From the NCBI GenBank assembly GCA_963170055.1, contig CAUJGJ010000332.1, positions 2,752,501 to 2,816,500 of the forward strand: a stretch of 64,000 nucleotides of DNA, given 5' to 3'. The position numbers and the translations under genes are program-made. The notes under the pieces are model-generated. The model was not told where the DNA came from. It saw only the letters and a program-made list of their open reading frames with translations, and ran no database searches. Source of the stretch: Halisarca cf. caerulea. Lineage: Eukaryota; Porifera; Demospongiae; Chondrillida; Halisarcidae. The first letter of the stretch is position 1, and the number at the start of each line of letters is the position of its first letter. Positions 17,644-50,954 of the stretch are shown piece by piece.

Positions 17644-20600
17644 ATGAATCAACCTTTGTCACAACTATGCCCATTCTGCAATAACAGCTACAAAAGACTT
17701 GGAAATCATCTGAAAAGTTGCCCTGAAAGGAACAATAGGAATTATGACCACCTACTATCCCAGAAAACTCTATCAAAAAGGGTCCAAAAGGTAAAAAAGA
17801 CCTGTAATAAATGCCATAAGTCATTCTTCCGTTTAGACACCCATTTGAGGAACAGTGCTACATGTAAAGATGCCACAGCTACCACTACCCACCTATGTCA
17901 GTCATACACTGCACATTTATCTGATAGTTCTGTATCAGTCCCACCTCCACCTTGTGTTGTTCCATCCCCCCCTCCACCTCATGCTCATCCTGGTGTTGTA
18001 CCACTCCCCTCTCCACCTCATGCTCATCCTGGTGTTGTACCACTCCCCACTCCACCTCATGCTTATCCTGGTGTTGTACCACCCCCCACCACCCCACCTT
18101 ACATCCATCCTGGTGTTGTACCACCCCCAAATCCTCCTCATGCTCATCCTGGTGTTGTATCACTCCCCACTCCACCTCATGCTTATCCTGGTGTTGTACC
18201 ACCCCCCACCCCACCTTACACTCGTCCTGGTGTTGTACCACCCCCAAATCCACCTCATGCTCATCCTGGTGTTGTACCACTCCCCAATCCACCACATCCA
18301 AATGGTAGTGTTGTTACACGCCCCAATCCACCTTATACTCATCCTGGTGTTGTATCATCCCCCACTCCACCTAATGCTCACCCTGGTGGTGTACCATCCC
18401 CCACTCTACCTTATGCTCATCCTGGTGTTCTACCACTCCCCAATCCATCACATCCCAATGGTAGTGTTGTACCATCCCCCACTCCACCTCATGCTCATTC
18501 ACACCCAACCCATGTTCATCCACCCCTATCCTTATCATCCCCACAACATCCTTCTCCACCCTTTATGAGACCCATTCAGCTGCTGCCTCCCTTCTCCACT
18601 CCCAATTCTACCTTGGAGTGGTCACGAATGGATGATCATCTCAAAGCATATGTGGTACCAGAAATCCTCCTGGCAAGCAACATTGAGGTCATGAACTCTC
18701 TGTTGTGCAGAGGCATCCAAAACTACTTGTCTACCAACCATTCTGTCAGCAAAAGGCACACCTACCATAAGAAGAAACAGGACAAGCAGCACCACCAACG
18801 AGCTCTCAAAGCAGCCAGAGAAGAGAAGAGGGAAGTCAAGAAACAACTGCGAACACTCAGAAGGAGGAACGATAGCCCAGAGGAGGTACACCTACTTGCT
18901 ATTAAGTTTCATCGTTTAGTTAGGCACCACTGTAAGCTTGTCAAGGAAGAGAAACGGAAGGAGCGGCTAAGGTCCATGCAACAGCAGAGAAGAGACTGTC
19001 ACAGGAACTTTTGGAAGTTTGCGGATGCCCTCTTCAACGAGGACAACTGTGCACAGGTGGAGCCATCCTTTGATGTGAATACTGCGGAAAATTTCTTCCG
19101 ACACACTTATAAGTCACAGCCTGCCACCTTCCAATGCCCCTCCTGGATGAAACCAGCCCAATCACCGTCGACACCTCTCCACTCCGATAACATCACCAAT
19201 GAGGAACTCGAGAGAATACTGCGGAAATGTAAGCCTTCCTCCACTCCTAGTCCTGTTGACCAAATAAGCTACCGTGTTCTCAAAAACTGCCCCTCCCTCA
19301 CACCAGCCCTTCTGAGACTATACAACCTGTGCTGGGCAACCAAGCAGGTCCCCAGTCAATGGAAGGTGGGGGTTATCCAGCTCCTGGGTAAGGCAGCTGC
19401 AGAATAGGACCCATCATGCCCCTCCAACTTCAGGCCCATTGCCCTCACCTCTTGTGTTGGCAAGATTTTCACATCTATTCTCAAGCAAAGATGGCAAGAT
19501 TTTATGGTGAGTAATGGGTACCTGAACACCACCATCCAGAAGGCGTTTGTAGATGGAGTACCTGGCTGCAGCGACCACCATCTCAAACTCCTAGCCATGA
19601 TTGATGAGGCACGAAGGAAGCATAAATCTATTTCTATCTGTTGGCTGGACATCGCGAATGCGTATGGTAGTGTTCACCATGATCTGATGCGTTTCTCCTT
19701 GGAACACTATCATGCCCCCGGTCACTTCACTGATATCATCACCAACCTGTATTCCGACTTCACAGGCATTGTGAAGACCAAGGAATGGACCACCACACCT
19801 TTCCATCTAGGAATTGGAGTATTCCAGGGAGACCCACTGTCTGTGTCCATTTTTAACACAGTGATGAACACCCTCATTGACTCTCTATCTGGGCACAGGC
19901 ATCTTGGCTACACCCTTTCTCAGTCCTCGCACACCTGTAACCGTCTGCAATATGCAGATGACACCTGCCTGGTTGGAGATGGCCCTGCATCTTGTCAGGT
20001 ATTGCTAAACATAACGGAACAGTGGCTAGAATGGGCCAAAATGAAGGCAAAGATTTCCAAGTGTGCCAGTTTAGCATTTAAGGCTTCAACTGGCCGGGCA
20101 TTTGACCCTTCTCTCAAACTCCACAGTGACTCCATACCTTTTGTTGGGAATTCAACCTTTCGTTTTCTAGGAGCACCCATCACAATCCATCATGCAGACA
20201 TGGAACACAGGAATCAGCTTCTGTCAAAGCTTAAGGTCTTGCTATCAAAAGTTGATGAGAGCCTATTGAGCAGACAGCAGAAGCTCCACCTCTATACCAA
20301 TGGGATTTGCCCTCGTCTAGTTTGGGATATGACCATCACCCAACTTCCCATCACCTGGGTGACAAATACTCTTGAGGCCTTAGCCACAAAGTACCTAAAA
20401 CGGTGGTCTGGCCTTGCCAGGAGTGCTGCCACCCATCGAATATATCTCCCCAAGAGCTGTGGTGGTCTCCAACTACCATCACTTCGCAGCATGTATAAAA
20501 AGACAAGGTGTGGCCTAGCAGCCTCCCAGATGTGCTCCAGAGACGCAACTGTTCGCCTCATTGCCAGTAGACAAACAGCAGCTGAAGGGAAGGCTACTAG

Positions 20601-21276
20601 GACCACCTTCAGACCCCACCAAGAAGTGGTTGAAGTCATGAAGGATGACCCTGGGGCCTCCCGCAACCAACTAGTGAGGAAGGTGAAGCAGCAAGTGACC
20701 ACAACTGAGGACAACAGACGACTGGAGGAAGCTACGACCCTCTTGGTTCAAGGTGACCTTCACCGTCGTTTTGACAACCAGGCATCATCCATCTGGGCAC
20801 AGGCACTGTGGGAGCTTCCTGAGAGGGCAATGAAATTCGCCCTATATGCAGCACAGGACACACTTCCACACAATGCCAACCTATACACTTGTGGAGGAAA
20901 GTGCCATCTGCTAACTGTACCCTCTGCTCTGATCGTCAAACCCTCTGCCATGTCATGAACCATTGTCCTGTGGCCCTCCAGAGTAGACGGTACAATCAGC
21001 GCCATGATGCTGTTCTGGACCAGCTACACCAGTTTGTGGTCAACCATGTTAGACCCCAGCAACAAGTCACAGTGGATCTTCCCAACCATGTTTACTGCTT
21101 CCCAGCATCCTTTGCTGCCACAGATAGCCGTCCAGACATGGTTGTCTGGAGCCAGTCATCCAACCACCTGTTTGAACTGTCTATCCCGTTTGAGACCAAC
21201 ATTGAGGACGCAGCAATGAGGAAGAAGAACAAATATGAGGAACTGCTTGCTGAGTGTTCCACCAAGGGTACTGCCA
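17644..21276 (+). pseudogene. Retrotransposon E3: near full-length ORF, broken, with Pro-rich repeat
   Basis: The likely start is the ATG at 17,644 (MNQPLSQLCPFC), matching the MDQ start of E4. Two CCHC fingers come first (CPFCNNSYKRLGNHLKSC, then CNKCHKSF to CKD). A Pro/His-rich tandem-repeat region (17,940-18,510; PPHAHPGVVPLP-type units) is absent from E4. The RT follows with FVDGVPGC, VFQGDPLSV and YADDTCLVGDGP. Defects: TAG at 19,405-19,407 where E4 has Glu; the same two-base frameshift as E2 near 20,886; and loss of the 3' end at about 21,276, where E4 begins abruptly. Its 5' UTR (17,389-17,643) follows the E2 tail directly. It is inactive as read. Confidence 0.9.
17940..18510 (+). repeat. 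In-frame Pro/His-rich minisatellite inside E3
   Basis: Imperfect repeats mostly of 33-36 bp encode PHAHPGVVP-type units. The unit lengths are multiples of three, so the main frame stays open. It lies between the zinc fingers and the RT. Confidence 0.85.
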
Positions 21277-21480
21277 TAGAGATTGCGCAATAGTTGGAGG
21301 TAGCTTGGTTACAAGTTGAGAAGAGAGTCTCTTCAGAAATACTTGTCTAGGGCCACTTTGTTGGTCTTATTTCTAGGTTTAATAGTTCATTTTAGCCTAG
21401 AAACTAGTTTGGTTTTCTTTGTTGGAGATCTCTTTGCCAGTTTTACAAGTTCTGGACATTTGAAATTTTCACACCAGAAC

Positions 21481-24400
21481 ATGGACCAGTCTACTCTCTA
21501 TAAGACTTGCCCTTTTTGTAACAAAGACTATAAGAAGCTTGGCATTCATCTGACACATTGTCCAGACAGGAATGGAAGAGACTTTGAGCATTTGTTGTCT
21601 CAGAAAACACTTGACAAGAGGTCTGGGAAGAAGACAAAGGAGACTTGTCCCAAATGTGGAAAGAAATTTGATCGTTTGGACACTCATTTGAGGACAAGTG
21701 CTACCTGCAAGGACACACAACCTAACAGAAACCATCCAGAAAATGTTCCTTCCTCTTTTGTCAGTTCACCAACAGTATCTCCATCTCAGCCTACCCAGTT
21801 CCTCCAGTTCCCCAGGGAGACACATCCTCTACCATCACAGATACCACACATGACCACTGCCCTGAGAATGAAGTTGCTTCACACCGCTGAAGGTTGGTGT
21901 GAAGCAGATGAACACTTAAGACAGGTTGTTGTTCCTAGGGTACTGCATGAGATAGATGTCAATACCATGAACCATGTGTTATCCCTTGGCATCTACTCCT
22001 ACTTCTCATTGAAGTATGGCACCCAAGAGGTCAATGAACACCATCGACGCCAGACGAAACTGCAGAAACATAGAAATGACCTGAACAAGGCTCTAATGGA
22101 GAAGAAAGCTGCAAAGAAGAGATTGAGACAAATGAGGAGGTCTGGTTCTGACCCTGAAACAGTCAGACAACTAGCGTATGAATTTCACACTTTGGTTCGG
22201 GCACACAGCCATTTAAACAAAATAGTGAGGAAAGGAGAGAGACTGGCAAGTCAGAAGCTCCAGAGGAAAGAATGTCGTAAAGATATACACAAGTTTGCCA
22301 GGAAGATTTTAAATGATGAAAACTACACATCCATCGAGCCAACCTTCTCTCAACAAGATGCAGAGGCCTACTTTACTAAGGTGTACTCGTCTGATACCAA
22401 AGTGTTCACACGACCGTCATGGATGCCAGAGGCATCTGATCCCTCTGTCGAATTTGATATCCGTGCTTTTACTGCAGAGGAAGTTACCCTGGTTATCTCC
22501 AGATCCAAGTTGACATCATGCCCCAGCCCTATGGACCAAATACCCTATCTGGTGCTCAAGAAATGCCCTTCCTTGATGCCAGCCCTACTCCATCTGTTCA
22601 ACTCATGCTGGACAACAAAGAAAGTGCCTGCAGCTTGGAAGGTTGGTGTGTTGAAGCTCCTTGGGAAGAAGAAGGCTGAGGAAGACCCAAAACTACCCAA
22701 GCACTTTCGTCCAATAGCCCTGACATCCTGTATCGGCAAAGTCTTTACTAGTCTGTTGAAGCAGCGTTGGATGGACTACATGAAAGGGAACAATTATCTC
22801 AACACTGTAGTCCAGAAAGCGTTTGTCGATGGGGTGCCGGGCTGCACAGAACATCATCTGAAACTACTCTCCATTTTGAACGAGGCCCGCAGGAAGCGAA
22901 GGTCTATGTGTGTGTGCTGGTTGGACCTTGCCAATGCCTTCGGAAGTGTCCATCATAGCCTCATCCAGTACTCATTTGGGCACTACCATGCTCCTCGTGA
23001 AATGCTGGAGATGATTTTCAACTTGTACCAAGGCCTGTTCGGTGTAATCTCCTGCAAGTCGTGGCAAACTGCTCCCATCCACCTCCAGATTGGAGTCTTC
23101 CAGGGTGATCCACTGTCAGTGTTGGTGTTCAACACTGTCATGAACACCCTGGTGGACACAATCACCAAGCAGTACTCCACTTTGGGCTACAAGTTGGATG
23201 CATCCTCTAGCCGCTCCAACTTACTTCAGTATGCTGATGACACCTCACTGCTTGCTGATGGTCCATCATCTTGCCAGACACTCCTCTCTGCCACCGAGAC
23301 CTGGCTGTCATGGTCAGGAATGAAAGCCAACGTATCCAAGTGTGTGTGCCTAGCCATCCAAGCTTCCACAGGCAAGCCATACGATCCTATGCTGAAGTTA
23401 AATGGAGAATCCATACCTTTCATCGGTGGCAGCACCTTCTCTTTCCTGGGTGCCCCAGTGAGCATTCATGGAGCATACGACACCACCAGACATGACCTAG
23501 TAGGGAAACTGCAAACCTTTTTGGAGAAGGTTGATAAGACCCTAGTTTCAGCTCAACAAAAGTTGCTCCTTTTCAAGGTTGCCATATGCCCGCGCATGAC
23601 CTGGGACCTGTCAGTCAACCTTTTTCCGGTCTCATGGTTAGAATCAACTCTTCAACCAATTGCTACAAAGTTTTTGAAGAAGTGGAGTGGCCTGGCAAAA
23701 TCTGCTGACACAGGCTGCCTTTTCCTCCCCAAGGAGAAGGGTGGCCTAGAACTTCCATCCTTGGTGACCATGCACAAGAAGTTACAAGTTATCAAAGCTG
23801 CTGCCTACACTTGTTCTCGAGACCCAGTTGTCAGAGCTATTGCCACCCAGGAAATCAGGAGAGAAGCGAACCAGGTGCGACCATCCTTTAAGCCATACCA
23901 GATAGTAGTTGCAGCCATGCAAGAAGACCCAGGAGCTTCTTCAAAGCAAGTGGGTAAACGAGCCAAGTCCAGAGTCGAAGAAGCAGACACCAGTACCCGA
24001 TTTGCCCACAGCACTGGCCTAGCAAAGCAGAACCAACCCATCCGAGATGACAGTAGAGCCCCCCAGCTTTGGTCATCCACGATCATCACCCTTCCTGAGC
24101 GAGTACTCAGGTTTGCCTTAAACTCCCTCACAGACACTTTACCCCACAATGACAACCTGCATCTGTGGAGGAGTATTCCATCACCCTCATGCACCTTGTG
24201 TGGTGAGAGGCAAACCCTCCTACATGTTCTGAATGGTTGCCGCTACGCTCTTGAAAAGAGGAGATATGACGATCGCCACAATGATATTCTAGAGTGCATT
24301 CATGCCTTCCTGGCAAACCAACTCACTCCATCCCAGAACATCACAGTGGACCTGCCAAACCAATTTTACTCATTCCCTCAGCAGGCTGCTTGCACTAACA

Positions 24401-24741
24401 GCCGACCAGACATTGTCATCTGGGATAAATCAGCCATCACCATCATCGAGTTGACTGTCCCATTTGAACTCTGCATAGAGTCTGCTGTGACCAGGAAGAC
24501 TGAGCGGTACTCAGAGCTTCTTAGCACCTGCAGGAAATCTGGGTACCAGGCCAACTTAATGACGCTCAAAGTTGGTTCAAGAGGGTTCATCCACACAGCC
24601 AGCTTTGATGCACTCTATCAGTCCTTCCCTGCCACACGAGGCAAACGAGATGCCCTTGAAAGGGAGATTGTGCGCAAGTGTCTCCTTCAGTCATACCGCA
24701 TCTGGTGTAAGCGAAACTGGAAGGAGCACACCACCACATAG
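21481..24741 (+). CDS. Retrotransposon E4: intact zinc finger-RT-endonuclease polyprotein
   Basis: Uninterrupted ORF of 1,086 residues from the ATG at 21,481 (MDQSTLYKTCPFC); the frame is open further upstream but without a better ATG, and E3 has the equivalent MNQ. Domains: CCHC finger 1 (residues 10-27), CCHC finger 2 (about 56-76), a basic linker, RT with LDLANAFGSVHH, QGDPLSV (about 541) and YADD (584-587), zinc knuckle CTLCGERQTLLHVLNGC (about 904-920), then the restriction-like endonuclease with PD at 976-977, IIELTVPFE and RKTERY. All catalytic signatures are present, so this copy may be competent. The 5' UTR starts at about 21,277 inside truncated E3. The 3' UTR ends in AATAATGGTGACCATCC, then A24 and (GA)n. 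Confidence 0.93.
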   Translation: MDQSTLYKTCPFCNKDYKKLGIHLTHCPDRNGRDFEHLLSQKTLDKRSGKKTKETCPKCGKKFDRLDTHLRTSATCKDTQPNRNHPENVPSSFVSSPTVSPSQPTQFLQFPRETHPLPSQIPHMTTALRMKLLHTAEGWCEADEHLRQVVVPRVLHEIDVNTMNHVLSLGIYSYFSLKYGTQEVNEHHRRQTKLQKHRNDLNKALMEKKAAKKRLRQMRRSGSDPETVRQLAYEFHTLVRAHSHLNKIVRKGERLASQKLQRKECRKDIHKFARKILNDENYTSIEPTFSQQDAEAYFTKVYSSDTKVFTRPSWMPEASDPSVEFDIRAFTAEEVTLVISRSKLTSCPSPMDQIPYLVLKKCPSLMPALLHLFNSCWTTKKVPAAWKVGVLKLLGKKKAEEDPKLPKHFRPIALTSCIGKVFTSLLKQRWMDYMKGNNYLNTVVQKAFVDGVPGCTEHHLKLLSILNEARRKRRSMCVCWLDLANAFGSVHHSLIQYSFGHYHAPREMLEMIFNLYQGLFGVISCKSWQTAPIHLQIGVFQGDPLSVLVFNTVMNTLVDTITKQYSTLGYKLDASSSRSNLLQYADDTSLLADGPSSCQTLLSATETWLSWSGMKANVSKCVCLAIQASTGKPYDPMLKLNGESIPFIGGSTFSFLGAPVSIHGAYDTTRHDLVGKLQTFLEKVDKTLVSAQQKLLLFKVAICPRMTWDLSVNLFPVSWLESTLQPIATKFLKKWSGLAKSADTGCLFLPKEKGGLELPSLVTMHKKLQVIKAAAYTCSRDPVVRAIATQEIRREANQVRPSFKPYQIVVAAMQEDPGASSKQVGKRAKSRVEEADTSTRFAHSTGLAKQNQPIRDDSRAPQLWSSTIITLPERVLRFALNSLTDTLPHNDNLHLWRSIPSPSCTLCGERQTLLHVLNGCRYALEKRRYDDRHNDILECIHAFLANQLTPSQNITVDLPNQFYSFPQQAACTNSRPDIVIWDKSAITIIELTVPFELCIESAVTRKTERYSELLSTCRKSGYQANLMTLKVGSRGFIHTASFDALYQSFPATRGKRDALEREIVRKCLLQSYRIWCKRNWKEHTTT

Positions 24742-24980
24742 ACGATGTTTAGCCATGTATGTATGTCACCTGTACTAACTTAGTATTTACACACTTTACA
24801 CACATTAACTGATTCACTATAGGCTAAGTAGCTGGCATTATCCTATACTGTGCAGTATTTTCTTCTGATACTTTTGACAGTGGGTAATTATCAGGCCCTA
24901 TGTTACCATTGTTTTATTTTAAGCTTGATTTTTGTACATGTGTACTTTCTCTTGCTCGAATTTAATAATGGTGACCATCC

Positions 24981-25025
24981 AAAAAAAAAAAAAAAAAAAA
25001 AAAAGAGAGAGAGAGAGAGAGAGAG
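24981..25025. repeat. A(24)(GA)n tract at the E4/E5 junction
   Basis: Poly(A) 24,981-25,004 and GA units to 25,025; the next base starts E5. Confidence 0.95.
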
Positions 25026-25160
25026 TGCAGTATTTTCTTCTGATACTTTTGACAGTGGGTAATGATCAGGCCCTATGTTACCATTGTTTTATTTTAAGCT
25101 TGATTTTTGTACATGTGTACTTTCTCTTGCTTGAATTGAGAGCAAGGTGACAGAGTTAGA
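25026..25160 (+). mobile_element. Retrotransposon E5: extreme 5'-truncated 3'-UTR fragment
   Basis: From TGCAGTATTTTCTTC onward it repeats the E4 3' UTR (24,851-24,975) with few changes. It then diverges into GA-rich sequence after a GGTGACAGAG motif like the GGTGAC that precedes the E4 tail. Only about 110-135 bases were copied. Confidence 0.85.
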
Positions 25161-25493
25161 GAAGTTGAACTTGGAGAGGAGCAGAGGTGAAGATGGGTAG
25201 GGAGAGGAGAGTGACGCTAGGGAGTGATTGTCGAGGAGAGGATAGTGAGGTGGATGATGTGTGGGAGAGAGGGTGTGGAAGGAGTAATGGGTGGAAGAGA
25301 GGGGATGAAGCTGTCCCTTGTTGACTCCATCTCTGTACAAAATGATCGATGCGTGCATGGTACCTTAAGCAAATCATGTCGTCAAGGAGAATAAGATAAC
25401 AAGTTCCTGCACTGTGCTGCCAAGGTCAACTATGATCTACAATGGAATAAGCATAAAAGCAAATCAAAACACACACACACACACACACACACA

Positions 25494-25540
<47 letters not shown>

Positions 25541-25556
25541 GCACACACACACACAC

Positions 25557-25588
<32 letters not shown>

Positions 25589-25602
25589 TGGACACACACA
25601 CA

Positions 25603-25666
<64 letters not shown>

Positions 25667-25678
25667 GACACACACACA

Positions 25679-25738
<60 letters not shown>

Positions 25739-26857
25739 CACACACACACGCGCGTGCGCGCGCACGCGCATGCACCAAACCTGCACACAAACACACGTAC
25801 ACACATGCATACACATACACACACACTTGCTGCTTGTTCTGTCCGGATACTTGTCTTTCTCACCCCTGGCACTGTCTTGGTGGCTCACAACATAGTTGGA
25901 AACCTCCTTGCAGATATCCCTTCAACTCTCTTCCATTACCTGAAATGAAATTTTCACCCAGAATCCCCGATTAACTGAGAAAACTTAGGTGCCTTTGGGG
26001 GTGACAAATTCCCCAAGGTGAGTAGGGGACGCCATTTTCCTTGCACGAATGTTACTTATAGGGGGGGGGGGGGGGGGTCCCATCATCCCTAGGGAATAAT
26101 ACCCAGGGATGCCAAAAACATGGGGTGCATGACAAATTCCCCATGACACCATGCAGCCAGCACGTCATTCTGTCTGGGAAATCACCTCATGTCAGTCCTA
26201 GTGACTTGAGGCCCCAATAATGTAGCTGCAATGCATGCAAGAGTATACTCCATCACTAGTACGTCTATAAGTACATGTGCGTATATACATGCACAAACTA
26301 TTACAATGTCATCCATGAGGCATTGCAGTGGACCTCTGTAATCCAACACTTCAAATTTCAACATTAAATTTTAGGAAAATTGACTATTATTCATGCATGG
26401 TTAATATATACGATATCTACGTATGTACGTACATGTGCATTGGTTCACAGTAAGGCACACACGTGCATCTCAAGAGTTACTACTGATCTATTAATTTGCA
26501 TTTGTATAAATCGGTTCTCCAGGCCAGTGTTGATGTACGTACATACATAGGTATCATATATATTTTAGCCATGCATAAATAATAGTCAATTTTCCAAAAT
26601 GTTGAAATTCGAAGTCTGTTTGAAATTCTTACAAATTTGTATGTTTCACACACACATAACAAATTCACTTGCAAAAAATTAGTGCATGCACGAAAATGGG
26701 TATTTGGGGAGAGTGCAAACATATTACATAGGTACTATACACCACACTAAGTAAATTACTACAATTATCAAATGTGTACGGGTCTGTAGTTGGTATTCTC
26801 AATATAAAAAGTCAATAGACTAATTCAAAAGAATTCAAGTGTGTCATTCGGCGAGTT
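25161..26857. other. Intergenic: GA-rich flank, (CA)n, G-run and small repeats
   Basis: GA-rich sequence (to about 25,330) follows E5. A compound CA tract is at 25,470-25,741 and a G17 run at 26,061-26,077. GACAAATTCCCC motifs occur near 26,005 and 26,145. No coding signal is seen. SRPK ends at 26,858 on the minus strand, so its 3' UTR should lie in the right part of this stretch; I found no clear AATAAA. Confidence 0.6.
25470..25741. repeat. Compound (CA)n microsatellite
   Basis: CA units with interruptions such as CATGGA and CATATTA. Confidence 0.95.
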
Positions 26858-48854
<21,997 letters not shown>

Positions 48855-49162
48855 CTTTCGGGCTTAAGCCGTCAATGGGCAAACAGACTCAAGTAGATAA
48901 TCAAAAACTCTAACTGAACAACGGACAAACAAATTGTTCGCAGGCTACGGTACAGACCTTTCTTAGAGGCGGCAGTGGACATCTCCTTTTATAAGTCCCC
49001 TCCAAAATATGGTAGTATCCGGAGCATGCTGTTCTCCGCATACTCCAATGATGTAGTGGGATGTCTACACATCCTTCAGTAATAGTATAGTTTTTATTTC
49101 AATCTACATTCCAAATCTATTTTGTACATATCGAAACTTAACTGCCAAGTAGTGAACAATTA
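48855..49162. promoter_or_regulatory. Probable SRPK 5' UTR/promoter region
   Basis: About 300 bases upstream of the SRPK start, with no simple repeats, bounded by a minisatellite at 49,163. I see no certain core promoter motif; the role is assigned by position only. Confidence 0.4.
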
Positions 49163-49801
49163 ATGTATGTGCACCTCAACACATGTACACCTCACTTCAT
49201 ATGCACCTCACTTCGTGTGCACCTCAACACATGTGCACCTCTATACATGTGGACCTCAATACATGTGGACCTCAACACATGTGCACCTCAATACATGTGG
49301 ACCTCAACACATGTGCACCTCAATACATGTGGACCTCAATACATGTGGACCTCAACACATGCATGTGCACATCAATATATATGTGGACCTCAATACATGT
49401 GGACCTCAACACATGTGCACCTCAATACATGTGGACCTCAATACATGCATGTGGACCTCAATACATGTGGACCTCTACACATGTGCACCTCAACACATGT
49501 GCACATCAATATATATGTGGACCTCAATACATGTGGACCTCAATACATATGAACCTCAATACATGTGAACATCAACACATGTGCACCTCAACACATGTGC
49601 ACATCAATATATGTGGACCTCAATACATGTGAACCTCAATACATGTGCACATCAAATACATGTGTACCTCAACACATGTGCACCTCAACACATGCATGTG
49701 TACATCAATATATGTGGACCTCAGTACATGTGGACCTCAATACATGAGGACCTCAGTACATGTGAACCTCAATACATGTGGACCTCAACACATGTGCACC
49801 T

Positions 49802-49803
<2 letters not shown>
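49163..49803. repeat. 18-bp minisatellite
   Basis: About 35 units of the ACCTCAAYACATGTGG type with variants. Open frames on the plus strand (CTSTHVHL-like) are artefacts. Confidence 0.92.

Positions 49804-49848
<45 letters not shown>
49804..49848. repeat. (AT)n microsatellite
   Basis: Pure AT tract that ends the minisatellite. Confidence 0.95.
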
Positions 49849-49849
<1 letters not shown>

Positions 49850-50238
49850 GTACGATGCACAAGACACATGCAAGACCACTCAGTGGCCAAGTGCATGGCC
49901 GATTTCATGCCATTCAGACATTAATTTGCAGACAGTCCTCAGGCATTCAGAGGTATACATTAGGTATACATACATATTGATGTATATCACTGGGCATGTT
50001 GGATCATATGGACTGCATGCACAGTCGACATGCATGGTCGATCACAATATATGAGTGATCTATAATGTACATACATGCATGCTATAGTGAAATTGATGAT
50101 CGAACATACATCATCGGTCACATATTATGTACATATTATGACTGTTAAACATTAGACTGAGGACAGTATAGGGCTGATCTAATATGATCCATCTATAGCT
50201 TTCCTATGAGTGATGATGAAAAGTATTGATCCTCATAT

Positions 50239-50692
50239 ATGCAAGGAGAGGGCAATGGAGGGGGCTCCCTCCCTAGGAGAGGGCTAGGTGGCTCCCTCCC
50301 CAGGAGAGGGCTAGGGGGCTCCCTCCCTAGGAGAGGGCTAGGGGGCTCCCTCCCTAGGAGAGGGCTAGGGGGCTCCCTCCTTAGGAGAAGGCAAGGGGGC
50401 TCCCTCCCTAGGAGAGGGCTAGGGGGCTCCCTCCCTATAGGAGAGGGCTAGGGGGCTCCCTCCCTATAGGAGAGGGCTAGGGGGCTCCCTCCTTAGGAGA
50501 AGGCAAGGGGGCTCCCTCCCTAGGAGAAGGCAAGGGGGCTCCCTCCCTAGGAGAGGGCAAGGGGCTCCCTCCCTAGGAGAAGGAAAGGGGGCTCCCTCCC
50601 TAGGAGAGGGCAAGGGGCGCTCGATCCCTCCCTAGGAGAGGGCAGTAAGGGGGCTCCCTTCCTAGGAGAGGGCAAGGGGGCTCCCTCCCTAG
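50239..50692. repeat. GC-rich minisatellite of about 27-29 bp
   Basis: Units with GGCTCCCTCCCTAGGAGAGG; each has an internal CCTAGG palindrome with flanking CTCCCT/AGGAG complementarity. Confidence 0.92.
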
Positions 50693-50954
50693 GCCTCGCT
50701 CTGGTTTCAAGATGATAAACATGTTGTGTTTGGCTGGACTGATAATAAATAAATGTCCATTCCTTAATTCAATGAAATCAAACAATAACATACGCTTTTA
50801 AAATTGGATTTGATGTTTAGAATTAAGTCATACAATTTCAAGTCATGTCTTTCCTTTCTCATACATCACCATCACCCCCTCTCACTTTACTGGCTTCCCT
50901 GGCTTGGTATCTCATTTGCTAGGATGCAAGGGAAAAAGGCATACCATAACACAC

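Larger units (their letters stand above)
13642..25200 (+). mobile_element. Head-to-tail array of five REL-type non-LTR retrotransposon copies
   Basis: Copies E1 (13,705-16,237), E2 (16,263-17,373), E3 (17,389-21,276), E4 (21,277-25,004) and E5 (25,026-about 25,160) all point the same way. E1/E2, E2/E3 and E4/E5 are separated by A(n)(GA)n; E1 is preceded by (GA)n; E3/E4 is a direct junction. E1, E2 and E5 are 5'-truncated, E3 is 3'-truncated, and E4 looks full length. The 3' UTRs share motifs (CCTATACTGTGCAG, then AATAATGGTGAC just before the A tail in E1 and E4). The proteins combine zinc fingers, reverse transcriptase and a PD-E restriction-like endonuclease, as in R2/R4/NeSL-type lineages. 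Confidence 0.9.

Noticed and set aside
17855..18568. Leu/His-rich plus-strand frame and Trp/Gly-rich minus-strand frames inside E3
   Set aside because: Shadows of the Pro-rich repeat; the main E3 frame links zinc fingers to RT.
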